Assembly (NCBI RefSeq): GCF_005144415.1
Contig: NZ_SWJE01000001.1
Location: 310,001-374,000, forward strand
Source: Trinickia terrae
GTDB lineage: Bacteria > Pseudomonadota > Gammaproteobacteria > Burkholderiales > Burkholderiaceae
Direction: 5' to 3'
Length of the DNA: 64,000 nucleotides
Shown here: piece after piece, positions 47,580-56,719 of the stretch
How the letters are laid out: every line of letters begins with the position of its first letter
Position numbering within the stretch: position 1 is the first letter of the stretch
Position numbers and translations under genes: made by a program
The notes under the pieces: generated by a model
Database searches by the model: none
What the model was told of the DNA's origin: nothing
Seen by the model: only the letters and a program-made list of their open reading frames with translations

Positions 47580-48479
47580 ATGTCCGTCACCACCTCCGTC
47601 ATCATTCCAGCGTTCCATTGCGAGAAATTCCTGCCTCGCGCTCTGGAAAGCCTCAGGAACCAGACCTATCAGGACTTCGACGTCATCGTGGCTGCCGACG
47701 ACGGGTTCGATTACCTCCCGCTCGCGCAAGGCATGCTCGGCGACCGTGTTCGTCAGGTGTTCACGCCGAAAACCGGAAGCGGCCCGGCGAAAGCACGCCA
47801 TGCGGCCTTGTCCGCGACCTCGGCAAAGATGGTGGCCTTTCTCGACGTCGACGACGAATACCCTGCGCGCCGCCTCGAAGTCCTGGTGCCGCTTGCCCTC
47901 GAGCATGGCGCCGCGGCATGCAACATCTCCCGCATTGACGACGCCACGCGAGAATTCGTGAACAGCAGCTGCCCGCCGGGCACCCCCGTCGGCGGGTTCA
48001 TGAAGCAGAAGCACGTGCCGTGGCTCGATGGTCCCCTCGTGCCCGTGGTCCGGCGGGATTGCCTGCCCGACTACCCCGACATGTGGATATTCGAGGACAT
48101 TTTTTTCCTCACACGGGTGATTGGGCGCATTGGGGACGCAATGCCGGTCGTCGACGACGATGACGTCAACTACCGCTACCTCATCCAGAAGAACTCCCTG
48201 TCATACGGCGCCGACAGGGATGAACCCATCAAACACTACTACCGCACGATTCTCCGGCAAGCGAAAGAGGATGGAGACCTGTTTGAAGGCGTGTCGCAGG
48301 AAGGCCGCGACGCGTTCTGGCACAGCTTCAACCTGAAAGCGCAACGTGACGACGCCTACCGCATCGCCAAGCTCAGCGAGCCCGGCCTCGACTTCCAGAC
48401 GTTCTCTCCGCGGTTCGACGCCGCGATGGCTCGCCTCGTAGCCGCTGTTCCGGCGCGCCTGCGCGCCTGGGCGCCTTAG
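47580..48479 (+). CDS. Family 2 glycosyltransferase
   Basis: 299-aa GT-A fold transferase. N-terminal SVIIPAFHCEKFLPRALESLRNQTYQDFDVIVAADDG split over the first 45 residues is the nucleotide-sugar site; the DXD equivalent is FLDVDDEYPARRLEV near 85 and a possible base lies in WIFEDIFFLTR near 165. No membrane helix. Sugar and acceptor unknown; no polysaccharide cluster surrounds it. Start ATG 47580 has a modest AAGGG. Convergent with the LysR gene. Confidence 0.85.
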   Translation: MSVTTSVIIPAFHCEKFLPRALESLRNQTYQDFDVIVAADDGFDYLPLAQGMLGDRVRQVFTPKTGSGPAKARHAALSATSAKMVAFLDVDDEYPARRLEVLVPLALEHGAAACNISRIDDATREFVNSSCPPGTPVGGFMKQKHVPWLDGPLVPVVRRDCLPDYPDMWIFEDIFFLTRVIGRIGDAMPVVDDDDVNYRYLIQKNSLSYGADRDEPIKHYYRTILRQAKEDGDLFEGVSQEGRDAFWHSFNLKAQRDDAYRIAKLSEPGLDFQTFSPRFDAAMARLVAAVPARLRAWAP

Positions 48480-48499
48480 CCGGAAGACCCCTCAAACCC

Positions 48500-49504
48500 T
48501 TACGCCATCCACTCCGAAATCACTGGCGTATCGAGCGACGGCGCTTTTTCGAGTTCTTCGAAGGTGCGCTTGCTGCAAGTCGCCTCAAGGCTCTGGCGTC
48601 CGCTCAGCAGCGGGCAGCGGTCGAACACTTCGGCAATCCAGTCGACGAATACGCGCACTTTCGGCGACAGGTGCCGGCTGTGCGGATAGACGACGGAAAT
48701 CGGCATCGGCAGCGGTTTCCAGTCGAGCAGCACTTCCTTCAGCGCGCCGGTGCGCAGATGCGGCAGCACCATGAAGCGGGCGAGCTGGATCAGCCCGAAG
48801 CCTTCGAGTGCGCAGGTCAGGTACGCGTCGGCGTCGTTGACGGACACCAAGCTGTCCATCTTGACATCGATTTCCTTGCCGTCGACGAGAAACGACCAGT
48901 CGATCACGCGCCCGGTGCGGCTCGAGAAATAGTTGACGGCGCGATGCTGGCTCAGGTCTTCGAGCGTCTGCGGCTCGCCCATGCGCTCTAGATAGCCGGG
49001 CGCGGCGCAGGTCACGCCTTCGAACAAGCCGATGCGGCGCGCCACCAGCGACGAATCCTGCAGGGCGCCGACGCGGATCACGCAATCGACCCCTTCCTGC
49101 AGCAAATCGACAGGCCGGTCCGAAAGCCCGAGCTGCAAGTCGATATCGGGGTAGAGCTTATGGAATTCGCACAGCGCGGGAATCACGAGCGTGCGGCCGA
49201 TCGAGCCCGGCATGTCGATGCGCAGCTTGCCGTGCGGCTTCTTGTTGCCGTTCTGGAGCGAGGTCTCGGTTTCCTCGACGTCCGCGAGGATGCGCACGCA
49301 GCGCTCGTAATACGCGGCGCCGTCGGGCGTGAGGCTCAGGCGGCGCGTCGTGCGGTGCATGAGCCGCACGCCGAGAAACGCCTCGAGATTCTGGATGATC
49401 GTCGTGACCGACGCGCGCGGCAGGTCCAGCGTCTCCGCGGCTTTGGTGAAGCTGTTCGTGTCGACGACACGTGTGAACACTTGCATGGCCTGAAGCCGGT
49501 CCAT
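48500..49504 (-). CDS. ceoR: LysR-family regulator of the RND efflux operon (CeoR/BpeT-like)
   Basis: 334-aa LysR regulator, divergent from the efflux operon. HTH: FTRVVDTNSFTKAAETLDLPRASVTTIIQNLE near residues 10-40 and HRTTRRLSLTPDG. The co-inducer domain shows GKLRIDMPGSIGRTLVIPALCEF and DCVIRVGALQDSSLVARRIG. In Burkholderia the orthologue activates ceoABopcM/bpeEF-oprC and sits next to llpE, exactly as here; the name rests on that synteny. GGAGG precedes ATG 49504. Confidence 0.85.
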   Translation of the reverse strand: MDRLQAMQVFTRVVDTNSFTKAAETLDLPRASVTTIIQNLEAFLGVRLMHRTTRRLSLTPDGAAYYERCVRILADVEETETSLQNGNKKPHGKLRIDMPGSIGRTLVIPALCEFHKLYPDIDLQLGLSDRPVDLLQEGVDCVIRVGALQDSSLVARRIGLFEGVTCAAPGYLERMGEPQTLEDLSQHRAVNYFSSRTGRVIDWSFLVDGKEIDVKMDSLVSVNDADAYLTCALEGFGLIQLARFMVLPHLRTGALKEVLLDWKPLPMPISVVYPHSRHLSPKVRVFVDWIAEVFDRCPLLSGRQSLEATCSKRTFEELEKAPSLDTPVISEWMA

Positions 49505-49676
49505 CGCAACCTCCACGGAAATAGGCCGCCCCATCTGGCGCCACTGGACGCACAGATGCAACTGATTGTTGGGGCTCGCTGAATTGTGTTGCCGGATTAT
49601 AGGCATTTATTCGCCAGCTTGCCGAACCGACAATTCGTTCCATTGTGAAACTTCGGCGCTTTGCGCGTATTTGGCC
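49505..49676. promoter_or_regulatory. ceoR/llpE divergent promoter region
   Basis: 172-bp AT-richer spacer. GAATTGT (49581-49587) and ACAATTC (49630-49636) form a widely spaced inverted pair, as expected for a LysR regulator with separate recognition and activation sites. No exact match to a characterised site is claimed. Confidence 0.45.
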
Positions 49677-50519
49677 ATGCACGTTCTCGATCCCCGCAAT
49701 CCGTTTATTCCGCCTTTTGCGGCCGCCGGGCGTGCGCTCGCGGTCAGCGACGTGCAGATAGAAGGGTACGAGAAGCACATTACGCTACGCCTTTATCGGC
49801 CGGTGAATAAAACCGCATTGCCGATAGTGCTTTATTTTCATGGCGGCGGTTTTGTCCGCGGCACGCTCGACGATGCCGATTTTGCCGCGCGCTTTTTGTC
49901 GGAACAATTGCCGGCGCTCGTCGTATCGGTCGATTATTCGCTGGCGCCGAAACATCCGTTTCCGGCGGCGCCCGAAGACGCCTATCGCGCCGCGCGCTGG
50001 ATCGAAAGCAAGGCTCGCACCTACGGCGGCAATCCGAAGCGGATCGGCGTGGCCGGCCACGACGCGGGCGGGCAGATCGCCAATTGTCTCGCCTTCATGG
50101 CGCGCGACCGGGGCGATGTGACGATTCTCGCGCAGGCGCTCTTCGGGCCGATGCTCGATCCGAGCCTCACGCGCCTCGGCGACGCCGCGCGCCTGTCTTC
50201 CGACATCACCGCGAGCGAATGCGCGGCCTGCTATCGCGCCTACCTGCCGCAGGCGGCCCAGCGCATCCATCCTTACGCAGCGCCGCTCGAGGCGTCGCGG
50301 CTGGTGGGCTTGCCCGGCACGCTCATCGTGACCGCCCAGAACGACGTGCTGCATGTCGAGGCGGAGAAGTATGCAGGCAATTTGATCGGCGCCGGTGTGC
50401 TGACGCAGGTCATCCGTTTCCCGAGCGTCTCGCATGCCGCGCTTGCCCAGCACACGCCGGCCTTGCAGGAAGCCGTGCGCTTTTTCGAATGTCGTTTGGA
50501 TCTGCGCGCGCATCGCTAG
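49677..50519 (+). CDS. llpE: LlpE-like alpha/beta hydrolase (HSL family) with altered nucleophile
   Basis: 280-aa hormone-sensitive-lipase-type hydrolase, first gene of the efflux operon. Oxyanion motif FHGGGFVRG near 55 is intact, as is DYSLAPKHPFPAAPEDAYRA. The nucleophile motif, normally GDSAGG, reads GHDAGG near 126: the catalytic Ser is Asp. The acid and base are kept (TAQNDVLHVEA near 225; FPSVSHAAL near 255). In Burkholderia cenocepacia llpE lies between ceoR and ceoA and is co-transcribed with the pump; its function is unknown. The Ser-to-Asp swap suggests a different or lost esterase activity. Confidence 0.85.
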   Translation: MHVLDPRNPFIPPFAAAGRALAVSDVQIEGYEKHITLRLYRPVNKTALPIVLYFHGGGFVRGTLDDADFAARFLSEQLPALVVSVDYSLAPKHPFPAAPEDAYRAARWIESKARTYGGNPKRIGVAGHDAGGQIANCLAFMARDRGDVTILAQALFGPMLDPSLTRLGDAARLSSDITASECAACYRAYLPQAAQRIHPYAAPLEASRLVGLPGTLIVTAQNDVLHVEAEKYAGNLIGAGVLTQVIRFPSVSHAALAQHTPALQEAVRFFECRLDLRAHR

Positions 50520-50574
50520 GGCGCGCACGGCTCAATAACCCTTTCGCCAAAAATCCAAGAAACCGGAGGTCAAC

Positions 50575-51831
50575 ATGTCTCAGCGTTTTACCCGCTCCCG
50601 CATTGCGATAGCCGCCACCGCAACGATCGTCGTCGCCGCGCTCGGCACGTTCGGCGCAATTCGTGTCAATGCCAGCGCGCCGGCGCATGCCGAGGCGCAG
50701 ATGGCGCCGGAAGTCGATGTCGCGAACGTCCTGAACCGCACCGTCACCGATTGGCAAAGCTACTCGGGCCGGTTGGAAGCCGTCGATCGCGTCGATATCC
50801 GGCCGCTCGTGTCGGGCACGATCGTGTCCGTGAATTTCAAGGACGGCCAGCTCGTGAACAAGGGCGACGTGCTGTTCGTGATCGATCCGCGCCCATACCA
50901 GGCCGAGGTCGATCGCACGGCCGCGCAGCTGGCCGCCACGCAGGCGCGCGTCGGCTACACGCAAAGCGATTGGGAGCGCGCGCAACGGCTGATCGCCGAT
51001 AACGCGATCGCCAAGCGCGACTACGATCAGAAGCAGAACGACGCGCGTGAAGCGGCCGCGAACCTGAAGGCCGCGCAAGCCGCGCTCGAAACCGCGCAGA
51101 TCAATCTCGGCTACACGAAGATCGTGGCGCCCGTGTCGGGCCGCGTGTCGCGCGCCGAGATCACGCTCGGCAACATCGTCTCGGCGGGCGCGAGCTCGCC
51201 GGCGCTGACGACGCTCGTCTCCGTCTCGCCGATCTACGCGTCCTTCGATGTAGACGAGCAGACCTATCTGCAATACATCGGCAGCGCGAGGAGTGGCGGC
51301 AGCGTGCCGGTGCAGCTCGGCCTCGCCAACGAAAGCGGCTATTCGCGCAGCGGCACGATCGCCTCGGTCGACAACCGGCTCGATACGTCGTCGGGCACGA
51401 TCCGCGTGCGCGCGCGCTTCGACAACGCGGACGGCGCGCTGGTGCCGGGCCTCTACGCGCGCATCAAGGTGGGCGGCGGCGCGCCGCATCCGGCGCTGCT
51501 CGTCGACGACGTGGCGATCGGCACCGATCAGGACAAGAAGTACGTGCTGACGGTCGACGCCGAGAACCGCGTGTCGTACCGCAACGTGACGCTCGGCCAG
51601 CAGCAGGGCAACTTGCGCGTCATCACGGCGGGTCTGCAGCCGGGCGACCGCATCGTCGTCAACGGCGTGCAGCGCGTGCGCCCCGGCGCGACGGTGCGCG
51701 TGCACATTGTGCCGATGACGGACGACAGCGATCCGAACGCCGAAGGCGCGAATGCGAATGCGTCGAATACGAACGGCTCCAAGGCCGCTCCGGTTGCGCA
51801 ACGTACCGCATCGAAGGAGACGAACTCTTGA
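50575..51831 (+). CDS. ceoA: RND efflux periplasmic adaptor CeoA/BpeE
   Basis: 418-aa membrane-fusion protein linking the RND pump to the outer-membrane channel. A single N-terminal anchor/signal helix (residues ~8-32), then the lipoyl half-motif SGTIVSVNFKDGQLVNKGDVLFVIDPRPY near 80, an alpha-hairpin (residues 105-180), the second lipoyl half NLGYTKIVAPVSGRV, a beta barrel and a C-terminal membrane-proximal domain ending VRPGATVRVHIVP. Terminal Asn/Ala-rich tail. GGAGG precedes ATG 50575. No lipobox. Confidence 0.92.
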   Translation: MSQRFTRSRIAIAATATIVVAALGTFGAIRVNASAPAHAEAQMAPEVDVANVLNRTVTDWQSYSGRLEAVDRVDIRPLVSGTIVSVNFKDGQLVNKGDVLFVIDPRPYQAEVDRTAAQLAATQARVGYTQSDWERAQRLIADNAIAKRDYDQKQNDAREAAANLKAAQAALETAQINLGYTKIVAPVSGRVSRAEITLGNIVSAGASSPALTTLVSVSPIYASFDVDEQTYLQYIGSARSGGSVPVQLGLANESGYSRSGTIASVDNRLDTSSGTIRVRARFDNADGALVPGLYARIKVGGGAPHPALLVDDVAIGTDQDKKYVLTVDAENRVSYRNVTLGQQQGNLRVITAGLQPGDRIVVNGVQRVRPGATVRVHIVPMTDDSDPNAEGANANASNTNGSKAAPVAQRTASKETNS

Positions 51832-51901
51832 GCGCCTCGCCGCAACGCAACGCGTGCCTGATGCACGCCGCCAGCGAGCGCTCAAATTTCGAGAGTCACT
51901 C

Positions 51902-54900
51902 ATGAACATATCCAAATTCTTTATCGATCGACCGATCTTTGCAGGGGTGCTGTCGGTCCTGATCCTGCTGGCCGGCGTGATCGCGCTGTTCCAGCTGCCG
52001 ATCTCCGAATACCCCGAGGTCGTGCCGCCTTCGGTCGTCGTGCACGCGCAGTATCCGGGCGCGAACCCGAAGGTGATCGCCGAAACGGTGGCCTCGCCGC
52101 TCGAAGAGCAGATCAACGGCGTCGAGAACATGCTGTACATGCAGTCGCAGGCCAATAGCGACGGCAATCTCACGCTGACGGTCACCTTCAAGCTCGGCAC
52201 CGATCCGGACAAGGCCCAGCAGCTCGTGCAGAACCGCGTCTCGCAGGCGTTGCCGCGTCTGCCGGACGACGTGCAGCGTCTCGGCGTCACGACGATCAAG
52301 AGCTCGCCGACGCTGACGATGGTCGTGCACCTGATCTCGCCCGACAACCGCTACGACATGACCTATCTGCGCAACTACGCGCTGATCAACGTGAAGGATC
52401 GTCTCGAGCGGATCCAGGGCGTCGGCGAAGTGCAGCTGTGGGGCTCGGGCGACTACGCGATGCGCGTCTGGCTCGATCCGCAGAAGGTGGCCGAGCACAA
52501 CATGACGGCCACCGATGTCGTCAACGCCGTCCGCGAGCAGAACGTGCAGGTGGCGGCGGGCGTGATCGGCGGCTCGCCGTCGGGTCCGGACGTGCCGCTG
52601 CAACTGTCGGTGAATGCGCGCGGCCGTCTGCAGACGGAGGAGCAGTTCCGCGACATCGTCCTGAAGACCTCGCCCGACGGCGGCGTCGTGCACTTGAGCG
52701 ACGTCGCCCGCGTGGAGCTGGCTGCATCGGAATACGGCCTGCGCTCGCTGCTCGACAACAAGCCGGCGGTGGCGCTCGCGATCAACCAGCAGCCGGGCGC
52801 GAACTCGCTGCAGATCTCCGACCAGGTCCGCGCGGCGATGAAGGACTTGAAGCAGGATTTCCCGGCGGGCGTCGACTACAAGATCGTCTATGACCCGACT
52901 CAGTTCGTGCGTTCGAGCATCCACGCGGTCGTCCATACGCTGCTCGAAGCGATCGCGCTCGTCGTGATCGTGGTGATCGTGTTCCTGCAGACGTGGCGTG
53001 CGTCGATCATTCCGCTCGTCGCGGTGCCGGTGTCGATCGTCGGGACGTTCTCGCTGCTGCTCGCCTTCGGGTTCTCGATCAACGCGCTATCGCTGTTCGG
53101 GATGGTGCTCGCGATCGGGATCGTCGTGGACGATGCGATCGTGGTGGTGGAGAACGTCGAGCGCAACATCGCGGAGGGTTTGAGTGCGCGCGACGCGACC
53201 TACAAGGCGATGCGCGAGGTGAGCGGGCCGATCATCGCAATCGCGCTGACGCTCGTGGCCGTGTTCGTTCCGCTCGCGTTCATGAGCGGCCTGACGGGCC
53301 AGTTCTACAAGCAGTTCGCGATGACCATCGCGATTTCCACCGTGATCTCGGCGTTCAACTCGCTGACGCTTTCGCCCGCGCTCTCCGCGCTGCTGCTGCG
53401 CGGCCACGATGAGCCGGAGGATTGGCTTACGCGTGCGATGAACCGCGTGTTCGGCGGCTTCTTCAAGGGCTTCAACAAGGTCTTCCATCGCGGCTCGGCT
53501 TCCTACGGCAAGGGTGTGCGCAGTGTGCTGAACCGCAAGGCCGCCATGCTCGCCGTCTACGCCGTGCTGCTTGGCGCAACCGTGCTCGTCACGCGCGTCG
53601 TGCCCGGTGGCTTCGTGCCGGCGCAGGACAAGGAGTATCTGATCGCCTTCGCGCAGCTTCCGAACGGCGCTTCGCTCGATCGCACCGAGAAGGTGATCCG
53701 CGACATGGGCGACGTGGCGCTCAAGCAGCCCGGCGTCGAAAGCGCGGTGGCGTTCCCGGGCCTGTCGGTGAACGGCTTCACGAACAGCTCGAGCGCGGGC
53801 ATCGTGTTCGTCACGCTCAAGCCGTTCGACGAGCGCAAGTCGAAGGCCTTGTCGGCGGGCGCGATCGCCGGCGCGCTGAACCAGCAGTATGCGGGCATGA
53901 AGGACGCGTTCATTGCCGTGTTCCCGCCACCGCCGGTGCTCGGCCTCGGCACGCTCGGCGGCTTCAAGCTGCAGATCGAGGACCGTGGCGCGCTCGGCTA
54001 CGCGCAGCTCGACGACGCCACGCAGGCGTTCATCAAGCGCGCGCAATCGGCGCCGGAACTCGGGCCGCTCTTCACGAGCTATCAGATCAACGTGCCGCAA
54101 TTGAACGTCGATCTCGACCGCGTGAAGGCCAAGCAGCTCGGCGTATCGGTGACGGATGTGTTCGACACGATGCAGATCTACCTCGGCTCGCTCTACGTGA
54201 ACGACTTCAACCGCTTCGGCCGTGTGTACCAGGTTCGCGTGCAGGCGGACGCGCCGTTCCGCGCGCACGCCGACGACATCATGAACCTGAAGACGCGCAA
54301 CGCGTCGGGCGACATGGTGCCGCTCTCGTCGCTCGTGAAGGTGTCGCCGACGTTCGGCCCCGAGATGGTGGTGCGCTACAACGGCTACACGGCGGCCGAC
54401 GTGAACGGCGGCCCGGCGCCGGGCTACTCGTCGGGACAGGCGCAGGCGGCGATCGAGCGGATCGCGCATGAGACGCTGCCGCGCGGCGTGAAGTTCGAGT
54501 GGACCGACCTCACGTATCAGCAGGTGCTCGCAGGCAACTCGGCGATCTGGGTGTTCCCGATCAGCGTGCTGCTCGTGTTCCTCGTGCTCGCGGCGCTGTA
54601 CGAAAGCCTGACGCTGCCGCTCGCGGTGATCCTGATCGTGCCGATGAGCGTGCTGGCCGCACTCGGGGGCGTCTGGCTCACGCAGGGCGACAACAACATC
54701 TTCACGCAGATTGGCCTGATGGTGCTGGTGGGGCTGGCGTCGAAGAACGCGATCCTGATCGTCGAGTTCGCTCGCGAGCTCGAGCACGACGGGCATACGC
54801 CGCTCTCCGCGGCGATCGAAGCGAGCCGCCTGCGGCTGCGCCCGATCCTGATGACGTCGATCGCTTTCATCATGGGCGTGGTGCCGCTCGTGCTGTCGTC

Positions 54901-55084
54901 GGGCGCGGGCTCGGAGATGCGGCATGCGATGGGCGTGGCCGTGTTCTTCGGGATGCTCGGCGTGACGCTGTTCGGCCTGATGCTGACGCCGGTGTTCTAC
55001 GTGGTGCTGCGCACGCTGGCGGGCGGCAAGATCCACGTCGCGCAAAAGGATTCGCCGCGCATCGGCATGGCGGCTACGGATTGA
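51902..55084 (+). CDS. ceoB: RND multidrug efflux pump CeoB/BpeF (HAE-1 family)
   Basis: 1060-aa inner-membrane proton/drug antiporter. Starts MNISKFFIDRPIFAGVLS, the HAE-1 signature. Two large periplasmic loops (30-335 and 555-870) flank TM helices; the proton-relay aspartates are in IGIVVDDAIVVVENVERN near 408-409 and the R-region FVPLAFMSGLTGQFYKQFA follows. The second repeat ends with GLASKNAILIVEFAREL and RLRPILMTSIAFIMGVVPL. In B. cenocepacia and B. pseudomallei this pump exports chloramphenicol, trimethoprim and fluoroquinolones. A longer upstream frame is not coding. Confidence 0.95.
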   Translation: MNISKFFIDRPIFAGVLSVLILLAGVIALFQLPISEYPEVVPPSVVVHAQYPGANPKVIAETVASPLEEQINGVENMLYMQSQANSDGNLTLTVTFKLGTDPDKAQQLVQNRVSQALPRLPDDVQRLGVTTIKSSPTLTMVVHLISPDNRYDMTYLRNYALINVKDRLERIQGVGEVQLWGSGDYAMRVWLDPQKVAEHNMTATDVVNAVREQNVQVAAGVIGGSPSGPDVPLQLSVNARGRLQTEEQFRDIVLKTSPDGGVVHLSDVARVELAASEYGLRSLLDNKPAVALAINQQPGANSLQISDQVRAAMKDLKQDFPAGVDYKIVYDPTQFVRSSIHAVVHTLLEAIALVVIVVIVFLQTWRASIIPLVAVPVSIVGTFSLLLAFGFSINALSLFGMVLAIGIVVDDAIVVVENVERNIAEGLSARDATYKAMREVSGPIIAIALTLVAVFVPLAFMSGLTGQFYKQFAMTIAISTVISAFNSLTLSPALSALLLRGHDEPEDWLTRAMNRVFGGFFKGFNKVFHRGSASYGKGVRSVLNRKAAMLAVYAVLLGATVLVTRVVPGGFVPAQDKEYLIAFAQLPNGASLDRTEKVIRDMGDVALKQPGVESAVAFPGLSVNGFTNSSSAGIVFVTLKPFDERKSKALSAGAIAGALNQQYAGMKDAFIAVFPPPPVLGLGTLGGFKLQIEDRGALGYAQLDDATQAFIKRAQSAPELGPLFTSYQINVPQLNVDLDRVKAKQLGVSVTDVFDTMQIYLGSLYVNDFNRFGRVYQVRVQADAPFRAHADDIMNLKTRNASGDMVPLSSLVKVSPTFGPEMVVRYNGYTAADVNGGPAPGYSSGQAQAAIERIAHETLPRGVKFEWTDLTYQQVLAGNSAIWVFPISVLLVFLVLAALYESLTLPLAVILIVPMSVLAALGGVWLTQGDNNIFTQIGLMVLVGLASKNAILIVEFARELEHDGHTPLSAAIEASRLRLRPILMTSIAFIMGVVPLVLSSGAGSEMRHAMGVAVFFGMLGVTLFGLMLTPVFYVVLRTLAGGKIHVAQKDSPRIGMAATD

Positions 55085-55092
55085 GGACAAAC

Positions 55093-56637
55093 ATGAAACG
55101 AATAACTTCTGTTGCGGGCCCAACGTGGATGGGGCGCATGGCGCGCGGCGCGTTGCTGAGCGGACTGATGGCGACGCTGCTCGCGGCTTGCGCAGTCGGG
55201 CCGAAGTATCAGCGGCCCGAGGTCGATACGCCGGCTGCGTTCAAGGAAGCGCCGGCGGCCACCGCGGAAAACACGGGAACGTGGAAACTGGCCGAGCCCG
55301 CCGATGCCGCGCACCGCGGGCAGTGGTGGACGGTTTTCGGCGACGCCAAGCTCAACGAGCTCGAAGAGCAGGCGCTGGCCGCGAACCAGGACCTGAAGGC
55401 GGCGGCGGCGCGCGTGCAGCAGTCGCGCGCGGTGCAGAACGCGGCGCGCTCGGCGTTGTTCCCGCAGATCGGCGCGGGCTTCGGCCCGACGCGCGAGCAC
55501 TTTTCGCCGGCCTCGCAGTTCCTGCCGGAGAATGCGCAGGGTCCTCAGACGACGCTCTGGCGCGCGCAGACCACGGTCTCGTATGAAGCCGATCTGTTCG
55601 GCCGCGTGAGCTCGAATGTCGCCGCGGCGCGCGCCGATACGCAACAAAGCGAGGCGCTGTTCCGCTCGGTGCAGCTCTCGCTGCAGGCGGATGTCGCGGC
55701 GAATTACTTCTCGCTGCGCGAGCTGGATACGGAGCAGGAGCTGTATCGCCGCACCGTTGCGCTGCGCGAAGACGGACTGAAGCTCGTCGAGCAGCGCTTC
55801 AAGGAAGGCGATATCAGCGAGCTCGACGTGGCGCAGGCGAAGAACGAGCTCGCGAGCGCGCGTGCGGATGCGGTCGGCGTCGCGCGGCAGCGGGCGGCGT
55901 CCGAGCATAGTTTGGCGATTCTGCTCGGCAAGGCGCCGGCCGAGTTCTCGCTGGCGGAAATGCCGCTCGATCCGGCGACCGTGCGCGTGCCGCCCGGGCT
56001 GCCGTCCGCGCTGCTCGAGCGCCGCCCCGATGTCGCGGCGGCGGAGCGCGCGATGCAGGCTGCGAACGCTCGCATCGGTCTCGCGAAGTCCGCGTATTTC
56101 CCGCAGCTCGATGTTACGGGTGCGTTCGGCTTCGAGTCGGCGAGCCTGGGCGATCTGTTCAAGTGGTCGAGCCGCGCGTTCCTGCTCGGGCCGGCTGCCG
56201 GCGCCGCGCTGACCCTGCCGCTGTTCGACGGCGGCCGGCGCAAGGCAGGCGTCGAGCAGGCGAAAGGGCAGTACGACGAGAACGTCGCGCAGTATCGCCA
56301 GCAAGTGCTGATTGCATTCCGCGAGGTCGAGGACAACCTCTCCGATCTGCGTTTGCTCGACGATCAGATTCGCCAGCAGAACGACGCGGTCGAGGCGTCG
56401 GAAAGAGCGTCGCATCTGTCGGATACACAGTACCGGGAAGGCGAGGTCAACTATCTCAACGTGCTCGACAGCGAGCGGACGGTGCTGGTCACGCAGCGTC
56501 AAGCGAGCCAGCTCAATGGCGCGCAGGCGGTGGCGACGGTTAATCTGATTCGGGCGCTCGGTGGCGGATGGGGTGACGCGGGGACGGTGCAGGTGGGCGC
56601 AACAGATACGCAGGCGCCGAAAGAGGCGAAGCAGTAA
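55093..56637 (+). CDS. opcM: Outer-membrane efflux channel OpcM/OprC (NodT family)
   Basis: 514-aa TolC-like lipoprotein. Signal peptide ends in lipobox LAAC (Cys ~30) followed by AVGPKYQRPEVDTPAAF, the typical NodT-family start. Two helical hairpin repeats follow (QWWTVFGDAKLNELEEQALAANQDLK near 75; YEADLFGRVSSNVAAARA near 155; LLGKAPAEFSL near 275; APGLP-type VPPGLPSALLERRPDVAAAERA near 300). Closes the pump operon, 8 bp after ceoB, and is followed by a strong terminator. Confidence 0.94.
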   Translation: MKRITSVAGPTWMGRMARGALLSGLMATLLAACAVGPKYQRPEVDTPAAFKEAPAATAENTGTWKLAEPADAAHRGQWWTVFGDAKLNELEEQALAANQDLKAAAARVQQSRAVQNAARSALFPQIGAGFGPTREHFSPASQFLPENAQGPQTTLWRAQTTVSYEADLFGRVSSNVAAARADTQQSEALFRSVQLSLQADVAANYFSLRELDTEQELYRRTVALREDGLKLVEQRFKEGDISELDVAQAKNELASARADAVGVARQRAASEHSLAILLGKAPAEFSLAEMPLDPATVRVPPGLPSALLERRPDVAAAERAMQAANARIGLAKSAYFPQLDVTGAFGFESASLGDLFKWSSRAFLLGPAAGAALTLPLFDGGRRKAGVEQAKGQYDENVAQYRQQVLIAFREVEDNLSDLRLLDDQIRQQNDAVEASERASHLSDTQYREGEVNYLNVLDSERTVLVTQRQASQLNGAQAVATVNLIRALGGGWGDAGTVQVGATDTQAPKEAKQ

Positions 56638-56653
56638 GCGAGTCCAGGTAGCA

Positions 56654-56697
56654 AGCAAAAGCGCCTGAGCCATACGGCTCAGGCGCTTTTGCTTTTT
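56654..56697 (+). terminator. Strong Rho-independent terminator of the efflux operon
   Basis: 18-bp perfect stem (56654-56671 with 56676-56693) closed by the tetraloop ATAC, followed by TTTT. It also lies between convergent opcM and flhC and has an A-rich left flank, so it may serve both. Confidence 0.9.
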
Positions 56698-56719
56698 GCA
56701 GCGACCGTGCGATGGCGAC

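Noticed and set aside
56654-56697. Long inverted repeat as a transposon end or attachment site
   Set aside because: A perfect stem with tetraloop and T-tract directly behind opcM is fully explained as a terminator; no second copy or transposase is present.
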